This document shows positions 20,768 through 30,681 of a DNA stretch of 64,000 nucleotides, piece by piece; position 1 is the stretch's first letter; every line of letters begins with the position of its first letter. This DNA is from Paramoeba atlantica (lineage: Eukaryota; Discosea). The stretch covers positions 62,001 through 126,000 of the forward strand of contig CDRNVI010000025.1 of the NCBI GenBank assembly GCA_977017575.1, read 5' to 3'. A program made the position numbers and the translations under genes. A model generated the notes under the pieces. That model saw only the letters and a program-made list of their open reading frames with translations, had not been told where the DNA came from and did no database searches.

Positions 20768-21316
20768 ACGGACTTGGGGCAAAAGCGATCACTCCGCTGA
20801 CAAACATCCCTTTGAGTCGTGCTCTCGAACAATGAAAATCGAAGAAACGAAAAAATGAAAATCGAAACTTTTTCCAATTTCCTTCCAAAAAAATTCAAAA
20901 AAATCCGCATTAAAGGGGGGGATCAGGGGGGTCCGTATTAAAGGGGGGGGTCACAGTAAGTGGCTTGGTTAGATTATCGTGGCCTGTACTATAGTACAGT
21001 ATGTAAAAAAGTATAGAAGTAAAAAAATGGTAATCACCTACTGTATTCGTATTTAAAATAATTTTACAAGGTGTACAAAGTCCATTCACTCAGATCTACA
21101 GTGTCACAAGAATTCGCTCAAACGGACTTACTATACTAATTTTAGAGGGGGTGTCTTATCTTGTCGAGGGGTTTACATGTATGGAGAGTAGCGATATAAA
21201 CGATAAAAACAATCCTCAAAATAAAAATCGCACCGCTTCGCGGCGCGGTGTTCGTCATGCCTCAATATTGCGCTTAAGTAGCCGTGTCAAACGGTTGCGC
21301 ATAAGTGGGGGGACAG

Positions 21317-22159
21317 TAACTATCCGGAGTAACGAGTCACACGATTTCAGTTTTAGTATCTTTCCAATGAAAGGGAACCCAAAGAAGAAATATGAAAACA
21401 AAGGAATTATCAGAACGGTCTTGAAACAGTTTGACTTCAAGGAAACGTTTTTCAATTGGAATTCAGAGAGCTGGGTTTGGATATCATCATATCAAATGAA
21501 GCTAACATAATTTTTAATAAATTATTTATTATTTAGCAATTTATCTTTCACGATTTCAGAACATGAAAATAATTGAGGGAAAGCTACTGGGGTGTGCCGT
21601 TAACGCAGCTAGAAAAGCATTCAAAAATAATATTCTACTGTAGTTAGAAAACGGGGGAAGAAAACGTTCTGTCATAAGAATAAAGGAATTTGAACACTTG
21701 CTCCACTTTATTATCAATATTATTTATTTAATATCTATTTATTCAACATTTATTTATTCAATATTTATTTATTTATTTAAGATATAATATCTTAATAGCG
21801 TTTCAAAGTCATACGGTCGTACTTTTTATCCAACTTCTTACTATACTCCACACTTTTCCCATGCTGTTAAACAGCGGGTGGTTGATGGACCAAGCCAATT
21901 AAGCTTCACCACAATGAGACAGGTCACGGATATTTCAAGCAATGAAAAGAAAGTTCAGGCTAAAGCAGTCCACTGGGACACAGACCCGGGTAATTACCCA
22001 TTTACACGGCAGGGGCATGTTATTAAGTAGGGGGGATAGTAGATGATAAAAAACATACTTTCATCCAAGACTTTTGACACGTAAAGTAGCAGTTTTTCAG
22101 CTTGTGTCGTAAGTGGTGCAAAGGTCTCCCATCCATCTTACTGCAGGAACACTATTAAG
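21317..22159. other. No gene; AT-rich repeats and LRR 3' flank
   Basis: TATTTATTTA words run from about 21700 to 21790. The last 110 bases before the LRR stop are similar to those beyond the LRR paralogue at 38.76 kb, so the duplicated segment includes the 3' flank. Confidence 0.55.
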
Positions 22160-22900
22160 TCAGCTTAGTATAATTTTTGTATTTCGAACATCCATATAGA
22201 GTATATGTAAAGTCTTAGGCATAAGACTTTTCTTCACCTCACCTTGAAGATCTACATTACCGTACAGGCGTAGAGCTGACAGGCCTGGAGGTAACGAGTC
22301 TAATTGTACCCAACCGTCGAACTGGTTTCTGTGAATAGCCAGACTCCACAGACGTGGTGGGAGACAACGTAGATCCGGAGTTCCTGTAAAGGCATTGCAG
22401 CCCATGGCTAACGTCTCGAGCTCTGGAGGAAGATGACTTAAATCAGCGATTCCTGATAGATCATTTGCCGTTAGACATAGGTGAAGCAAAGTTTTCGGTA
22501 AACAAGTAAAATCGATTGACCCAGTGAAAATATTATGAGCGAAGTTAGCGTCCATGGTTTGTGGCGGTAATTCATTGAGAAGTAACTCCCCAGTAAGCTG
22601 ATTGTTAGAAACAATAATTTGGAGCACTGAGCATGGGAGATATTTTAAATGGATACGGCCGTACAGTTCCATGTCAATGCCCCAGTCAAGCTTAGATGTT
22701 TTATTTCCCTCATCACATATCACATTCTTCCACTCACATGCTGCCGTGTTGGCATTCCAAGAGGGATCGGTATTTCCGACGTCTTTGATAAAATTTGCAA
22801 GTTCGTATTCTTGTGGGACGTTGGCGCTACGAATCCGACCGCGACGTGATGATGGAATGTCCTCAGCACACAGAATGTGTAAAAAAGTCCTGTGAATCAT
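22160..22900 (-). CDS. Leucine-rich repeat protein (LRR-2)
   Basis: 246 residues from the ATG at 22900. The frame stays open upstream to 23218, but that would overlap the next gene and the added residues are not in the paralogue. The cap VPQEYELANFIKDVGNTDPS, then a W-N-x4-A-C-E-W-x-N-V-I-C-D-E motif, precedes about six short LRRs such as LPPELETLAMGCNAFTGTPD. It is a close relative of the gene at 38764-39510, and the similarity extends into the 3' flank. No membrane anchor. Partner unknown. Confidence 0.85.
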   Translation of the reverse strand: MIHRTFLHILCAEDIPSSRRGRIRSANVPQEYELANFIKDVGNTDPSWNANTAACEWKNVICDEGNKTSKLDWGIDMELYGRIHLKYLPCSVLQIIVSNNQLTGELLLNELPPQTMDANFAHNIFTGSIDFTCLPKTLLHLCLTANDLSGIADLSHLPPELETLAMGCNAFTGTPDLRCLPPRLWSLAIHRNQFDGWVQLDSLPPGLSALRLYGNVDLQGEVKKSLMPKTLHILYMDVRNTKIILS

Positions 22901-23151
22901 GGAGTGTTGTATACTTTGCAAAGAATGACTTTGAAACCATAAGGATGAATACTTTTTAAGTATGTATGTTAAGTATGTACTGTATGTAATTACCGTATGT
23001 AGTAATGTTTGCTTCAGAAAATATATGAGCCTTAGACGGTGAATATGGCTTAATAATTGGGTAAATGAGGATTTGAATTTGTGTCCTGTAATACATCCAT
23101 CCAAAGAATCCTCCGAAGCTTTCTGTATTAGAGAATGTACTGCGATGTCGA

Positions 23152-24276
23152 CTACACAATAATCCAGTTCTTCTCGAAGAGGGACCTCATTTCGTTTGGC
23201 TGCTTGCCCACAAACCAACGGGATGGAGCGATCACGCGTTTTCTAGGGGCTTCGGAGAGATAAGCACCCCACCAGCTAAAAGAGCTGTTTGCTATAATAA
23301 GGTCATGACAGTGAGCCATAGCTGCCATTTCGACGTAGTCTTCTTCATCGCTTAGGGCCACTTGTAGCCCACTAATTGTCTTCATGGCCCCGGATTCGTA
23401 TTTCCACGTGTGAGTGGAAAACATAGAGCGAAGCATAGAGCAGAACAATTCCCCATATATTTTATCACCACTAAAAACAATGATACGTAGAGTGTTGGAC
23501 ACAAAATCGGGTGTATGAAGGAGCTCGCCATAAAGCTGACGTAGCGCTAGGTCGTAATAATTCTGGAACGTTTGAATATGAAACTGCTCTGGAAGCTTCA
23601 TATAGTCTCCACGACGGATATGAATGCCCAGAATGTGGTACGGTAGCTGCGCTTCCGAAGACTCTAATGGAGTCGTGGTCTCACACTTGGAGTTGCACAG
23701 ACGATGAAGAACTTGTAATCCCTGTCTCCGTATCGACACTGGAAACAACAAGCGCGAAATTTGACTATGAAAATCTGAAAAATATGCGGAAGATTGAAAG
23801 AAACCACGAAGCACATGTGTGGAGGATTGCCCTTTTTGCTTCTCTGATAATTGAATTGGTTGCGGAGTCGATTGCTCGGCGATGACATCACATTTGGACA
23901 AATCCATTTCATGTATCGTCGGAGACGTAGGAGAGGGGAGGAGCATCGAAGCTCCGTCGTGTTTGCGAAAATAGTTCGTTTCTGAGAGAGACTCGAATTG
24001 TGTTCGCCAGTACACTGGACGCGGCTCAAAGCAGCTGTCACTGCAGGGATAGTGTGGAATGTAAAGATCAAGTTCGTTTCGTAGCGCTGTAGCAATCCCG
24101 GTGGCAAGTATGAACATTTGATTTCCCAAACCCCCAACAATAGGAGCAACAATTCGAGGACGCGTTGGCGTTTTTTGCGAAAACCGTACATTGGAGCGAG
24201 TATGAAGCGAACGGAAAGAACGGACCAACATGTTTTCCCTCAATATTACTCTTGAAGAACACCTCCGAGAATTCAT
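23152..24276 (-). CDS. Alpha-1,2-fucosyltransferase-like enzyme (GT11)
   Basis: 374 residues from the ATG at 24276; an ATG at 24330 is in frame but between them lies GTTATTTTCTAG, which looks like a splice acceptor just ahead of the second ATG. Conserved blocks: VGGLGNQMF near residue 50 (glycosyltransferase family 11 motif), HIRRGDYMKLPE (GDP-fucose-binding H-x-R-R-G-D), IVFSGDKIYGE, and IIANSSFSWWGAYLS near the end, followed by VIAPSRWF. The N terminus is basic with a run of Arg and Ser and no strong anchor. It would transfer fucose from GDP-fucose to galactose or a related acceptor in the secretory pathway. Confidence 0.88.
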   Translation of the reverse strand: MNSRRCSSRVILRENMLVRSFRSLHTRSNVRFSQKTPTRPRIVAPIVGGLGNQMFILATGIATALRNELDLYIPHYPCSDSCFEPRPVYWRTQFESLSETNYFRKHDGASMLLPSPTSPTIHEMDLSKCDVIAEQSTPQPIQLSEKQKGQSSTHVLRGFFQSSAYFSDFHSQISRLLFPVSIRRQGLQVLHRLCNSKCETTTPLESSEAQLPYHILGIHIRRGDYMKLPEQFHIQTFQNYYDLALRQLYGELLHTPDFVSNTLRIIVFSGDKIYGELFCSMLRSMFSTHTWKYESGAMKTISGLQVALSDEEDYVEMAAMAHCHDLIIANSSFSWWGAYLSEAPRKRVIAPSRWFVGKQPNEMRSLFEKNWIIV

Positions 24277-24509
24277 TCCGTTGAAATCTAGAAAATAACA
24301 CAACACTATCCTACTCTCTTTTGATAACAAACACCAAATACACCCTTAAAAAGGGTTATCTTCTACATTTCTAACCTCCATGTTTCTCCTACAAGCTTTC
24401 ATTCCTTTGACCAAAAGAGGCAAACAAAAGATGAGTACGGTACCCAGTAGTAAATGTTACTGAAAAAAAATCCCTCCCATTTTCACACCCTTCTCCCCCC
24501 CTTTCTCTT

Positions 24510-25598
24510 TCACAACCGCATCAACGCCACCGGAATCGCCTCCGGCGCGTACGCACTCCCCCGCGGGATCACCAAATAGTGCGCCCCGGGGGTTACCTCC
24601 TCCAGGGAGCCCACCCGGCCTCCCGCCACGGTGTACAGCCCCGTGGGGTAGGGGTGCACCCCGGTCGCGCGACACGCCTTGGCCACCAGCTGCCCCATCG
24701 TGCGCACGTCCTGGAGCAGCACGCGGGTGCCGGTGGCACGACGCCGCAGACCCGGCCACACGGTGACCCAGAACGGCCCGTCGGCCTGGGTGCCGAATTT
24801 CTGGACCGGGGCGGCGGTGAACCCACGGGGGTGACTGAGCGCGTGGAACGTGTGGCGGGGAGGGCGAGGGGGTTGTTGTGGGGAAGGGGAAGATTGTTGT
24901 TGGGAAGGGGAAGATTGTTGTTGGGAAGATTGTTGTTGGGATTGGGAAGGTTGTTGTTGTGAAGATTGTTGTTGGTAATGGGAAGACTGTTGTTGGGAGT
25001 GGAATGGGGGTGGAGGTGGGAGGGAATGAGAAGGGGGTGGGAGGGGTTGTTTTGAATGTTGTTGTGGTTGCCATTCCTGTTGTTGTGAAGTTTGCTGTTG
25101 GGAAGGGGAAGGGGGAGGAAGGGAGTGGGAAGGGGATGGGAGGGGATGGGAAATGGGATGTGAAGGAATAAGAGGTTCTGGCTCCGATTCGTGGGGATGG
25201 GATATTGTGCTACTATTGCTGTTATGTGTGGGGAAGTAGGGTACACCTACGTCGGGGGTGGGGTTTTCCGGATCCTGGGTGGAAAAGCAATGGGATAATG
25301 GCGCTGTGGTGTGGGAGAAGGGAGGGGGGTGGGGGGAGTGCTCTTGTGGGGTACATGGTTGGAGAGATTCCCACGCAGCGCTCATGTGGGATCTCCAATG
25401 TGCTTGTTGGGTGAGGAATTCTTGCTTTTGGCGTTCGAGGGTGCGCCGCTCTTCGTCGATTCGCTGTAATCCATCTTGAAGCTTCGCTTCGCGCTCCACG
25501 AAATCTTTCTCTACGTCTCGTATGGCAGTGCGAAAATGAGAGACATACTCGTCTAAAATGGAATAAAGTTTGTTTTCCACGAATCTCGCTTCAGACAT
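24510..25598 (-). CDS. Coiled-coil, Pro/Gln-rich protein with a doublecortin-like domain
   Basis: 362 residues. Residues 5-70 form a charged coiled coil (ERRTLERQKQEFLTQQ); 80-240 are a Pro, Ser and Gln low-complexity linker with repeated SQQQ units. From about 255 to 355 is a compact domain: VTVWPGLRRRATGTRVLL, MGQLVAKACRATGV, then a Y-T-V-A-G-G-R-V-G-S-L-E-E-V-T-P-G-A-H-Y-L-V block. The order 'strand, ring of basic residues, L-x3-C, Y-T-x-x-G-x-x-V-x-S-L-x-E-L-x-x-G-x-x-Y-V' is that of doublecortin domains, which bind microtubules. It would then be a cytoskeletal protein. The DNA of the linker is C-rich on the coding strand. Confidence 0.65.
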   Translation of the reverse strand: MSEARFVENKLYSILDEYVSHFRTAIRDVEKDFVEREAKLQDGLQRIDEERRTLERQKQEFLTQQAHWRSHMSAAWESLQPCTPQEHSPHPPPFSHTTAPLSHCFSTQDPENPTPDVGVPYFPTHNSNSSTISHPHESEPEPLIPSHPISHPLPSPSHSLPPPSPSQQQTSQQQEWQPQQHSKQPLPPPSHSLPPPPPFHSQQQSSHYQQQSSQQQPSQSQQQSSQQQSSPSQQQSSPSPQQPPRPPRHTFHALSHPRGFTAAPVQKFGTQADGPFWVTVWPGLRRRATGTRVLLQDVRTMGQLVAKACRATGVHPYPTGLYTVAGGRVGSLEEVTPGAHYLVIPRGSAYAPEAIPVALMRL

Positions 25599-25752
25599 AC
25601 CAGAACAAAAAGCAAAAAAGGTACGTTAAAGATAGAATACTTTTGCCTGCGTTTTGAACGAATTTGCTTAAATAAATTATAGTATGGTGACTTTGCAGAA
25701 CTTGACGTGTAGTAATAACTCCATGCATTTCGGTCAATCCGATTGACATCCG

Positions 25753-26073
25753 TCATAGTACATACAGGGGTGCGGCTCTCTCAAGGGCTTCCCGTGGCGT
25801 ACTGAGCGAGATCACATTCCTCCCCCGCCCATGTCTAAGAGAGTCACCGCATACTTTTTGTGGCGGAAGACGAGCGCACAGGATACTCCGCTGCATGTGG
25901 TCTGTGATGGAAACAGACAAAATATTTGTTCGACTCCGAAATCGACAACAATTAGAAGCCGCTATTGAGGGGCTTTCCTTGAATTGAAACAGACCCACTC
26001 TGCAACGGTCCAGAAAACGGTGAAGAGTTTCAGGAAACGTTATGAAATTGTTATTAGTCGGGACGGGGGGCAC
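25753..26073 (-). CDS. Small unknown frame, 106 residues
   Basis: A minus-strand frame 155 bases upstream of the doublecortin-like gene, in the host orientation and at normal host spacing. No family recognised; it is Arg- and Ser-rich with two CC/C pairs. It may be a real short gene or chance. Confidence 0.35.
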   Translation of the reverse strand: MPPVPTNNNFITFPETLHRFLDRCRVGLFQFKESPSIAASNCCRFRSRTNILSVSITDHMQRSILCARLPPQKVCGDSLRHGRGRNVISLSTPREALERAAPLYVL

Positions 26074-26487
26074 TGTGGTTACTAATTACATACCTTTTAG
26101 TTTGCTGGTGTGTTCGCTGTGTTCGCTGGTTCAGTGAACAAAATAGCGAGCACAGCGAACCACTTAACTCGGCTCTTCAGAAGTTGAACTTCAAGATGGT
26201 CGAAAGCGTTACAGAAACTGTATCTCTGGAAGGATTATTCCCTTGCATGCATTAGTTTTCATCACCCAAAAGAATTTTTTTTATTTTTTTTGGCCAGTTA
26301 AGTTCATCGAGTCTTGGCAAAGAAAGAAAGAAACAGCGAAAATTCATCTTAATAAAAAAATCATACAAGCTTTATCAACGATTGCATCGATTTGAGGATC
26401 CAAACGTTTAATATTGCATTGTACGAAAATACATACTGCCATGTTTTCCGGAGACATGCTAGCCTGTCCACTGCAGTACTTACAGTA

Positions 26488-27189
26488 CCGTTAGTACCCC
26501 CTGACTTTGCACCCCCCCCTGACTTTGCACATTTTTCTGTTTTTTAAAATTTCCTGATGTGCAAAGTCACGGGGGTATCAAAATTTCCAAAAATGCTGAA
26601 AACTTAGATTTGCTAATTTTTTGTAAAAGACATGTAAAATATTTAACCAGCCGTACAAATGTAAATTGCATTGTTTACTTTCTGTCATTTTTAACATTTT
26701 GATTCCTCTTTCTCATTTGGCATTCAATGCCAACTATGTTCGCCAACGATTCTTACCACAGGAACACGTCGTCGTGATTCCGTCAGCTGAAGAAGTCAGT
26801 GCATCCTTGGTTCAGGTTGATACACTACAGCGAGAGAAAGAGGCTGTAAACGAGAAGTGTTGTATGTAATACTTCGCACACTGTAACCTTTAAGAGCTTC
26901 AACGATCATGTCAGCCACATGTTCTGACTTTTTGCTGTCAAGTTTATGCAGTTCGGAATGTACTTTTCCGCTCGATGAGGCATAGAAGATATCCGCTGTG
27001 TTTGGCGCCTTCGATAAGATCAGCTTCCCGATCTCCATATCGCTCTCTGTTGTTTATTACCTCAGGGAGTTCGGAAATATCGACACGATTGGGAATACGA
27101 AATTCAAGCCACTTTACACATCCCCTCACTTTGCACAAAAACCTGATTTTACGCTGTTTTCGTCGTGCGAAGTCAGGGAGTACTAACGG
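26488..27189. mobile_element. 702-bp IS30-like relic element with TIRs
   Basis: Left tip CCGTTAGTACCCCCTGACTT and the complement of the right tip agree at 23 of 25 positions. TA flanks both edges (26486-26487 and 27190-27191). Each end repeats the CTGACTTTGCAC/CTCACTTTGCAC word once inside. The interior holds decayed pieces of an IS30-like transposase. Confidence 0.8.
26820..27138 (-). pseudogene. Decayed IS30-like transposase
   Basis: One frame reads RIPNRVDISELPEVINNRER, then YGDREADLIEGAKHSGYLL and IERKS; an adjacent frame continues SKKSEHVADMIVEALKGY. These align with TIPNRVSIDHRPQIV, YGDWEADLIEGAKKSGYF and SKEVETQVLKALKKY of the fuller copy at 61.4-63.0 kb. The N-terminal HTH region and the last third are missing and the frame changes at least once. 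Confidence 0.8.
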
Positions 27190-27191
27190 TA

Positions 27192-27804
27192 TGTCCCTTG
27201 TTGTACAAGTTTATTATTAGTACAAAGATTTTATGATGAGCAATTCTACATCGCTTCGACGAAGTATGGGCCTTGCTAACCGGACTTCCACAAGAATCAT
27301 CGAAATCTAATACGTTGCAAGGGCTGATGTCCGTTTACAAACCGATCAAGGTATCGTATGCCACGTGGATAGCACGGATTTGGATAGTCGTCTAATGATT
27401 CAAGAGGTGATTCCGTTCTCCGTCGTGGAACGGACGGACGATGGGACGACCGAGCGGCGTTGGTTTATAGCATGGACAACGGCTGATAATATTTCCTTGT
27501 ACTTTGTTGACTTGCTTTCGAAAAGCTTATACATCATTTTCAAAAGGGGGGATGCGTTGACCTGTTCATCGATATTACGCTTTGCAAAACAGCCTTTAAT
27601 CCTTTTCGCCACCCATTCCCCCTCTGCTCCCCCCTTCTCACCTTCTCACCTTCCCTTCATCCCCTCCGCCACCCCCTTCATCGTCTCACCACCCTGTCCC
27701 CCCTACTTCTTGTCTCTATTCCAGAGCTCGATCCTTCGCCTTGTCGTGGCGCTCTGGCTTAACACCTTCGGGTGATCCAAGAAAGGATTACGGGTAATCA
27801 ACTT
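27192..27804. other. No supported gene; unassigned plus-strand frame
   Basis: A plus-strand frame at 27365-27775 starts MDSTDLDSRLMIQEVIPFSV, but its second half is a Pro/Ser/Phe run and I recognise nothing in it. Not annotated as a gene. Confidence 0.35.
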
Positions 27805-28071
27805 CCTGTAGAGTCGCGCGAGTGTCTTTAGGGCACACTAGGGTGAGCGACGCCCTGTAGAGTCGCGTGAGTGTCTTTAGGGCACACTAGGGTGAGCCAC
27901 GCCCTGTAGAGTCGCGTGAGTGTCTTTAGGGAACACTAGGGTGAGCGACGCCCTGTAGAATCACGTGAGTGTCTTTAGGGCACACATTTTTTTTTAATGT
28001 TCTGATGTCTTCCAGTTTACTGGGTGCATCACTTAGCAAGCCGGCGGATCTCGCTGGAATAGAGACAAGAA
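27707..28071. repeat. 18-bp perfect inverted repeat flanking tandem repeats
   Basis: TTCTTGTCTCTATTCCAG at 27707-27724 and its exact complement at 28054-28071. The 49-bp tandem array lies between them and the retroelement begins just beyond, so this may be part of that element's complex terminal repeat. Confidence 0.75.
27805..27986. repeat. 49-bp tandem repeat, about 3.7 copies
   Basis: Units begin CCTGTAGAGTCGCG at 27805, 27854, 27903 and 27952, each 49 bases apart with one to four differences; the last is cut short and runs into a poly-T tract. Confidence 0.92.
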
Positions 28072-28257
28072 ATGCTTCTAGGCTCAGCTCTGAAGACTAG
28101 AAGCTAACTTCTTGGCTCGTTTTCAGAGTGTAAATCCATCTAATGTATCAGATGATGAAGTAAGCAAGGGGATCTAGGTCCTTCCAGCGCATAATATTGA
28201 GGAAAGCTTTGTCGTGTAGTACTTTCTATAACAATTATCTTCTAAAGTGATCATTCC

Positions 28258-29265
28258 ATGTCTGATTCCGAAACGGACTCAACTGTATTAAATTCCTTGG
28301 AAGGTGAGTACAAGGTCGCTGAGAGGTACGCGATGCTGAAAATAGTGGAGAAGAAAAAGTGGGTCCCATTATTTCAGGCTTCGCATGAAGGTTGGCTCAG
28401 CCAAGCTGACTTCATCCCGGCTATGCTGAAAGCAGTCGGAGAGAACGTACATGAAGCCGAAAAGCTGGAAGTTGTCCGGCTAATTGAGGAGAAGCGGTAC
28501 GAGGACAAGAAAATTTCTGGAAAGCTGCTTCTCGAAATCGCGACGCATTACATCGCTAACAAAAAGGAAGAGGTGGGAGCCGCTAAAGAGGAGAACGTCA
28601 AAGATTCCGGTCCCCAGGAAACGGAAGGAACGCTATCTGCCCTTATAGGCACCTTCTCAATGCCATTTCTATCGGAGACGTTCGTCAACTCAATAGTTCC
28701 CCGCGGAAAAATAGTAGCGAAGCAGGAAACAAAGGTGGCGAACGCAGTGGCTGAAGTGCTCGCGAAAGGCGAGGAGGTAGTTTTGGAGGAGTTAGTGTCG
28801 GGGGGGCCTGGCTCTCTAAAAGAAAAGTGGCTCGTGCCAGGCATACACGTCATGGTTTGGGAGCTACTTGAGAAGGTAGCGGGAAGAGTGATGACCGAGC
28901 TGGCTGCCGATTTGGGGGCCGAGGTTGATTTCACCGGAAAGTCACTCTTACATGGCATCATGGCAGGGGGGAAGAGTGCCTGTTTGGTACGAGAAGCCAT
29001 TCAAAAGAAAGCAAGGATTATGTCCGCAACCGAGAAGCTGCAATCCAAGGCTCGTGTTGCGAAGCACGGGATCTACCGCCCTCAAGGAGGTTCGCCGTTT
29101 ACACCAACGAAACATCACCTGCGGGAGAACGAAGGTATAAAATGTTATAACTGCAAACGGATGGGCCACTTCGCGGCGAGCTGCCGCTACAAGACGTATT
29201 GTTATAAATGTAAGGCTAACGCGGGACATAAGGGTGATGACAAGTCCTGTCCTAAAAATCGATAA
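28258..29265 (+). CDS. Gag-like protein with two zinc knuckles
   Basis: 335 residues, Lys/Glu-rich, mostly helical in character. Near the end are two knuckles: CYNCKRMGHFAASC (C-x2-C-x4-H-x4-C) and CYKCKANAGHKGDDKSC. First part of the retroelement; expected to package element RNA. Confidence 0.85.
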   Translation: MSDSETDSTVLNSLEGEYKVAERYAMLKIVEKKKWVPLFQASHEGWLSQADFIPAMLKAVGENVHEAEKLEVVRLIEEKRYEDKKISGKLLLEIATHYIANKKEEVGAAKEENVKDSGPQETEGTLSALIGTFSMPFLSETFVNSIVPRGKIVAKQETKVANAVAEVLAKGEEVVLEELVSGGPGSLKEKWLVPGIHVMVWELLEKVAGRVMTELAADLGAEVDFTGKSLLHGIMAGGKSACLVREAIQKKARIMSATEKLQSKARVAKHGIYRPQGGSPFTPTKHHLRENEGIKCYNCKRMGHFAASCRYKTYCYKCKANAGHKGDDKSCPKNR

Positions 29266-29595
29266 GCTGAAAGGGAGAAAGTTCCTCTGAAGTGAGAAAG
29301 TTTAGAGAGTAAAGAGAGAAAAGATAATGACGCATTTTGTAGATGCAGGAGCGAGATGAATGACGGCAAATAAGTAATAAATTTCTTACTATAAATTACT
29401 ATAAATTCTTATTGTAGACAGTGCTTTTTCCCCTCTTATTGTAAGTAAAGAGGGATCATATTTCGCCTCAGTTGCATTTTAGCCGAACGGTGCCAGAGTT
29501 CTGACCTGATAAAGTAGTAATTCGGGTTTACCTTTGTATGGTAATAGAGTCTCTACTGGTATTATTGTTATTATTATTATTTCTAGCCGTCCAGA

Positions 29596-30522
29596 ATGAA
29601 GGTGTCATTGAGCGAGTTAAAAGAACTCATGACAATACCCGAAAGCAGATCACAGAACAGCGAGGCCCTGGCAAATGCAGCGGTGAAGCCAGCGACTGTC
29701 CGTGAGCGTACAAGAGACTGGGACTCCCTAAAATATATCCTAGACGTCGCTGACGTCCGAGCTGTAAAGATGAATGATTTTTTGGGGGTAATGGAACTTC
29801 TAGCCGAGCAATACAGTCCATCTCGGTTGGAGAAATTCCGGGCTGCCTTGGTCCACAGACAGATTCTGGACCTCCCCGAGGCCGAAAGATGGAGTCGTGA
29901 CGAGCGCTTCAAAATACAATTCAAAGGCCTTTTGGCTAACTGTACCCGGAAGCGAAAGCAAGAAGCAAGAGAAAAATATCAGTCATCAGGCGAGGACGCA
30001 GGAACTAGGGGTGCGATTTTTGGTCAAAGGCTTCGCGAATTGCTGAGGTGGTGTGCGGAACGACAAAAGGGGTTTTACGCCGCTTCCATGAAGATGTGCT
30101 ACGAGGGATTGCTTCGAAGTTCTGAAATTCGGAATCTTCGGAAAAGGGACCTCATAAAGGAGTCGAACGGACGTTGGTATGTCCGCATAGTCGGAGGTAA
30201 ACATCGCTTGGAGGATAAGGTAGAGGTGGTTCACCTCAGAAACACAAATGAACAGCTAGAAAAGATGTGGGAACTCCTACACAGAGGTGATCCAGAGAAC
30301 CATGTATTTCCAAATTGGAGTGCTAAAGAAGCAAATTCGCTCATAAAGGAAGTATCAACAAAATTTTGTTGGGAAGAGGGTCGATTGTGGTCGATGCACT
30401 CGTTGAGGCATGGGAAAGCCGCAGCTTTAAAGTTGCATGGAGTTACAACAGAAGATCGATTGGCACTAGGTCGATGGAGGAGTCAACATATCGAAAAGCA
30501 TTATAGTCGGCACTCTAAATGA
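29596..30522 (+). CDS. Tyrosine recombinase of the retroelement
   Basis: 308 residues. Catalytic pattern of the phage-integrase fold is visible: YEGLLRSSEIRNLRKRDL (first R), MHSLRHGKAAALKL (H-x-x-R), LALGRWRS, and IEKHYSRHSK (tyrosine). In YR retroelements this enzyme inserts a circular DNA copy without making a target duplication. Confidence 0.9.
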   Translation: MKVSLSELKELMTIPESRSQNSEALANAAVKPATVRERTRDWDSLKYILDVADVRAVKMNDFLGVMELLAEQYSPSRLEKFRAALVHRQILDLPEAERWSRDERFKIQFKGLLANCTRKRKQEAREKYQSSGEDAGTRGAIFGQRLRELLRWCAERQKGFYAASMKMCYEGLLRSSEIRNLRKRDLIKESNGRWYVRIVGGKHRLEDKVEVVHLRNTNEQLEKMWELLHRGDPENHVFPNWSAKEANSLIKEVSTKFCWEEGRLWSMHSLRHGKAAALKLHGVTTEDRLALGRWRSQHIEKHYSRHSK

Positions 30523-30681
30523 GAATATGAGAATCTCTATGTAAGGTAAAGTCTCTATATAAAGAGACAAGAACTTATCATAGCATAGTGAATAAGGTGA
30601 ATGATTACTCAACAGGGATGTGCTTAATTTTAGGCTACCATTTTGGACTATTTGACACGTTTCCTTTAAAGAGAAATACTG

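Larger units (their letters stand above)
14119..21316. mobile_element. Putative 7.2-kb element with about 170-bp terminal inverted repeats
   Basis: The left end (GGTCCCCCCACTTAAGCGCA after a TA at 14117) and the right end, read in complement (CTGTCCCCCCACTTATGCGC before a TA at 21317), match. Both ends carry inside them a second copy of the TAAGCGCAA/GCGCATAAG word, then a CGCCGCTTCGCGGCG hairpin (14210 and about 21235), then CCCCCTCTAA about 165-173 bp from the tip. The symmetry suggests one element that later received the insertions listed below. The alternative is two unrelated ends of the same family in opposite orientation. No transposase can be assigned to it with certainty. Confidence 0.5.

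Noticed and set aside
20205-20858. 217-codon plus-strand frame
   Set aside because: Overlaps the better-supported zinc-ribbon relic in another frame and has no recognisable domain.
22901-23218. Upstream extension of LRR-2
   Set aside because: It would overlap the fucosyltransferase gene and is not present in the close paralogue LRR-4, which starts at the equivalent place.
27365-27775. 136-codon plus-strand frame
   Set aside because: The second half is simple Pro/Ser/Phe sequence and the first half has no family signature; it lies between two mobile elements.
27805-27986. Second candidate CRISPR array (49-bp units)
   Set aside because: Units abut with no spacers; a plain tandem repeat.
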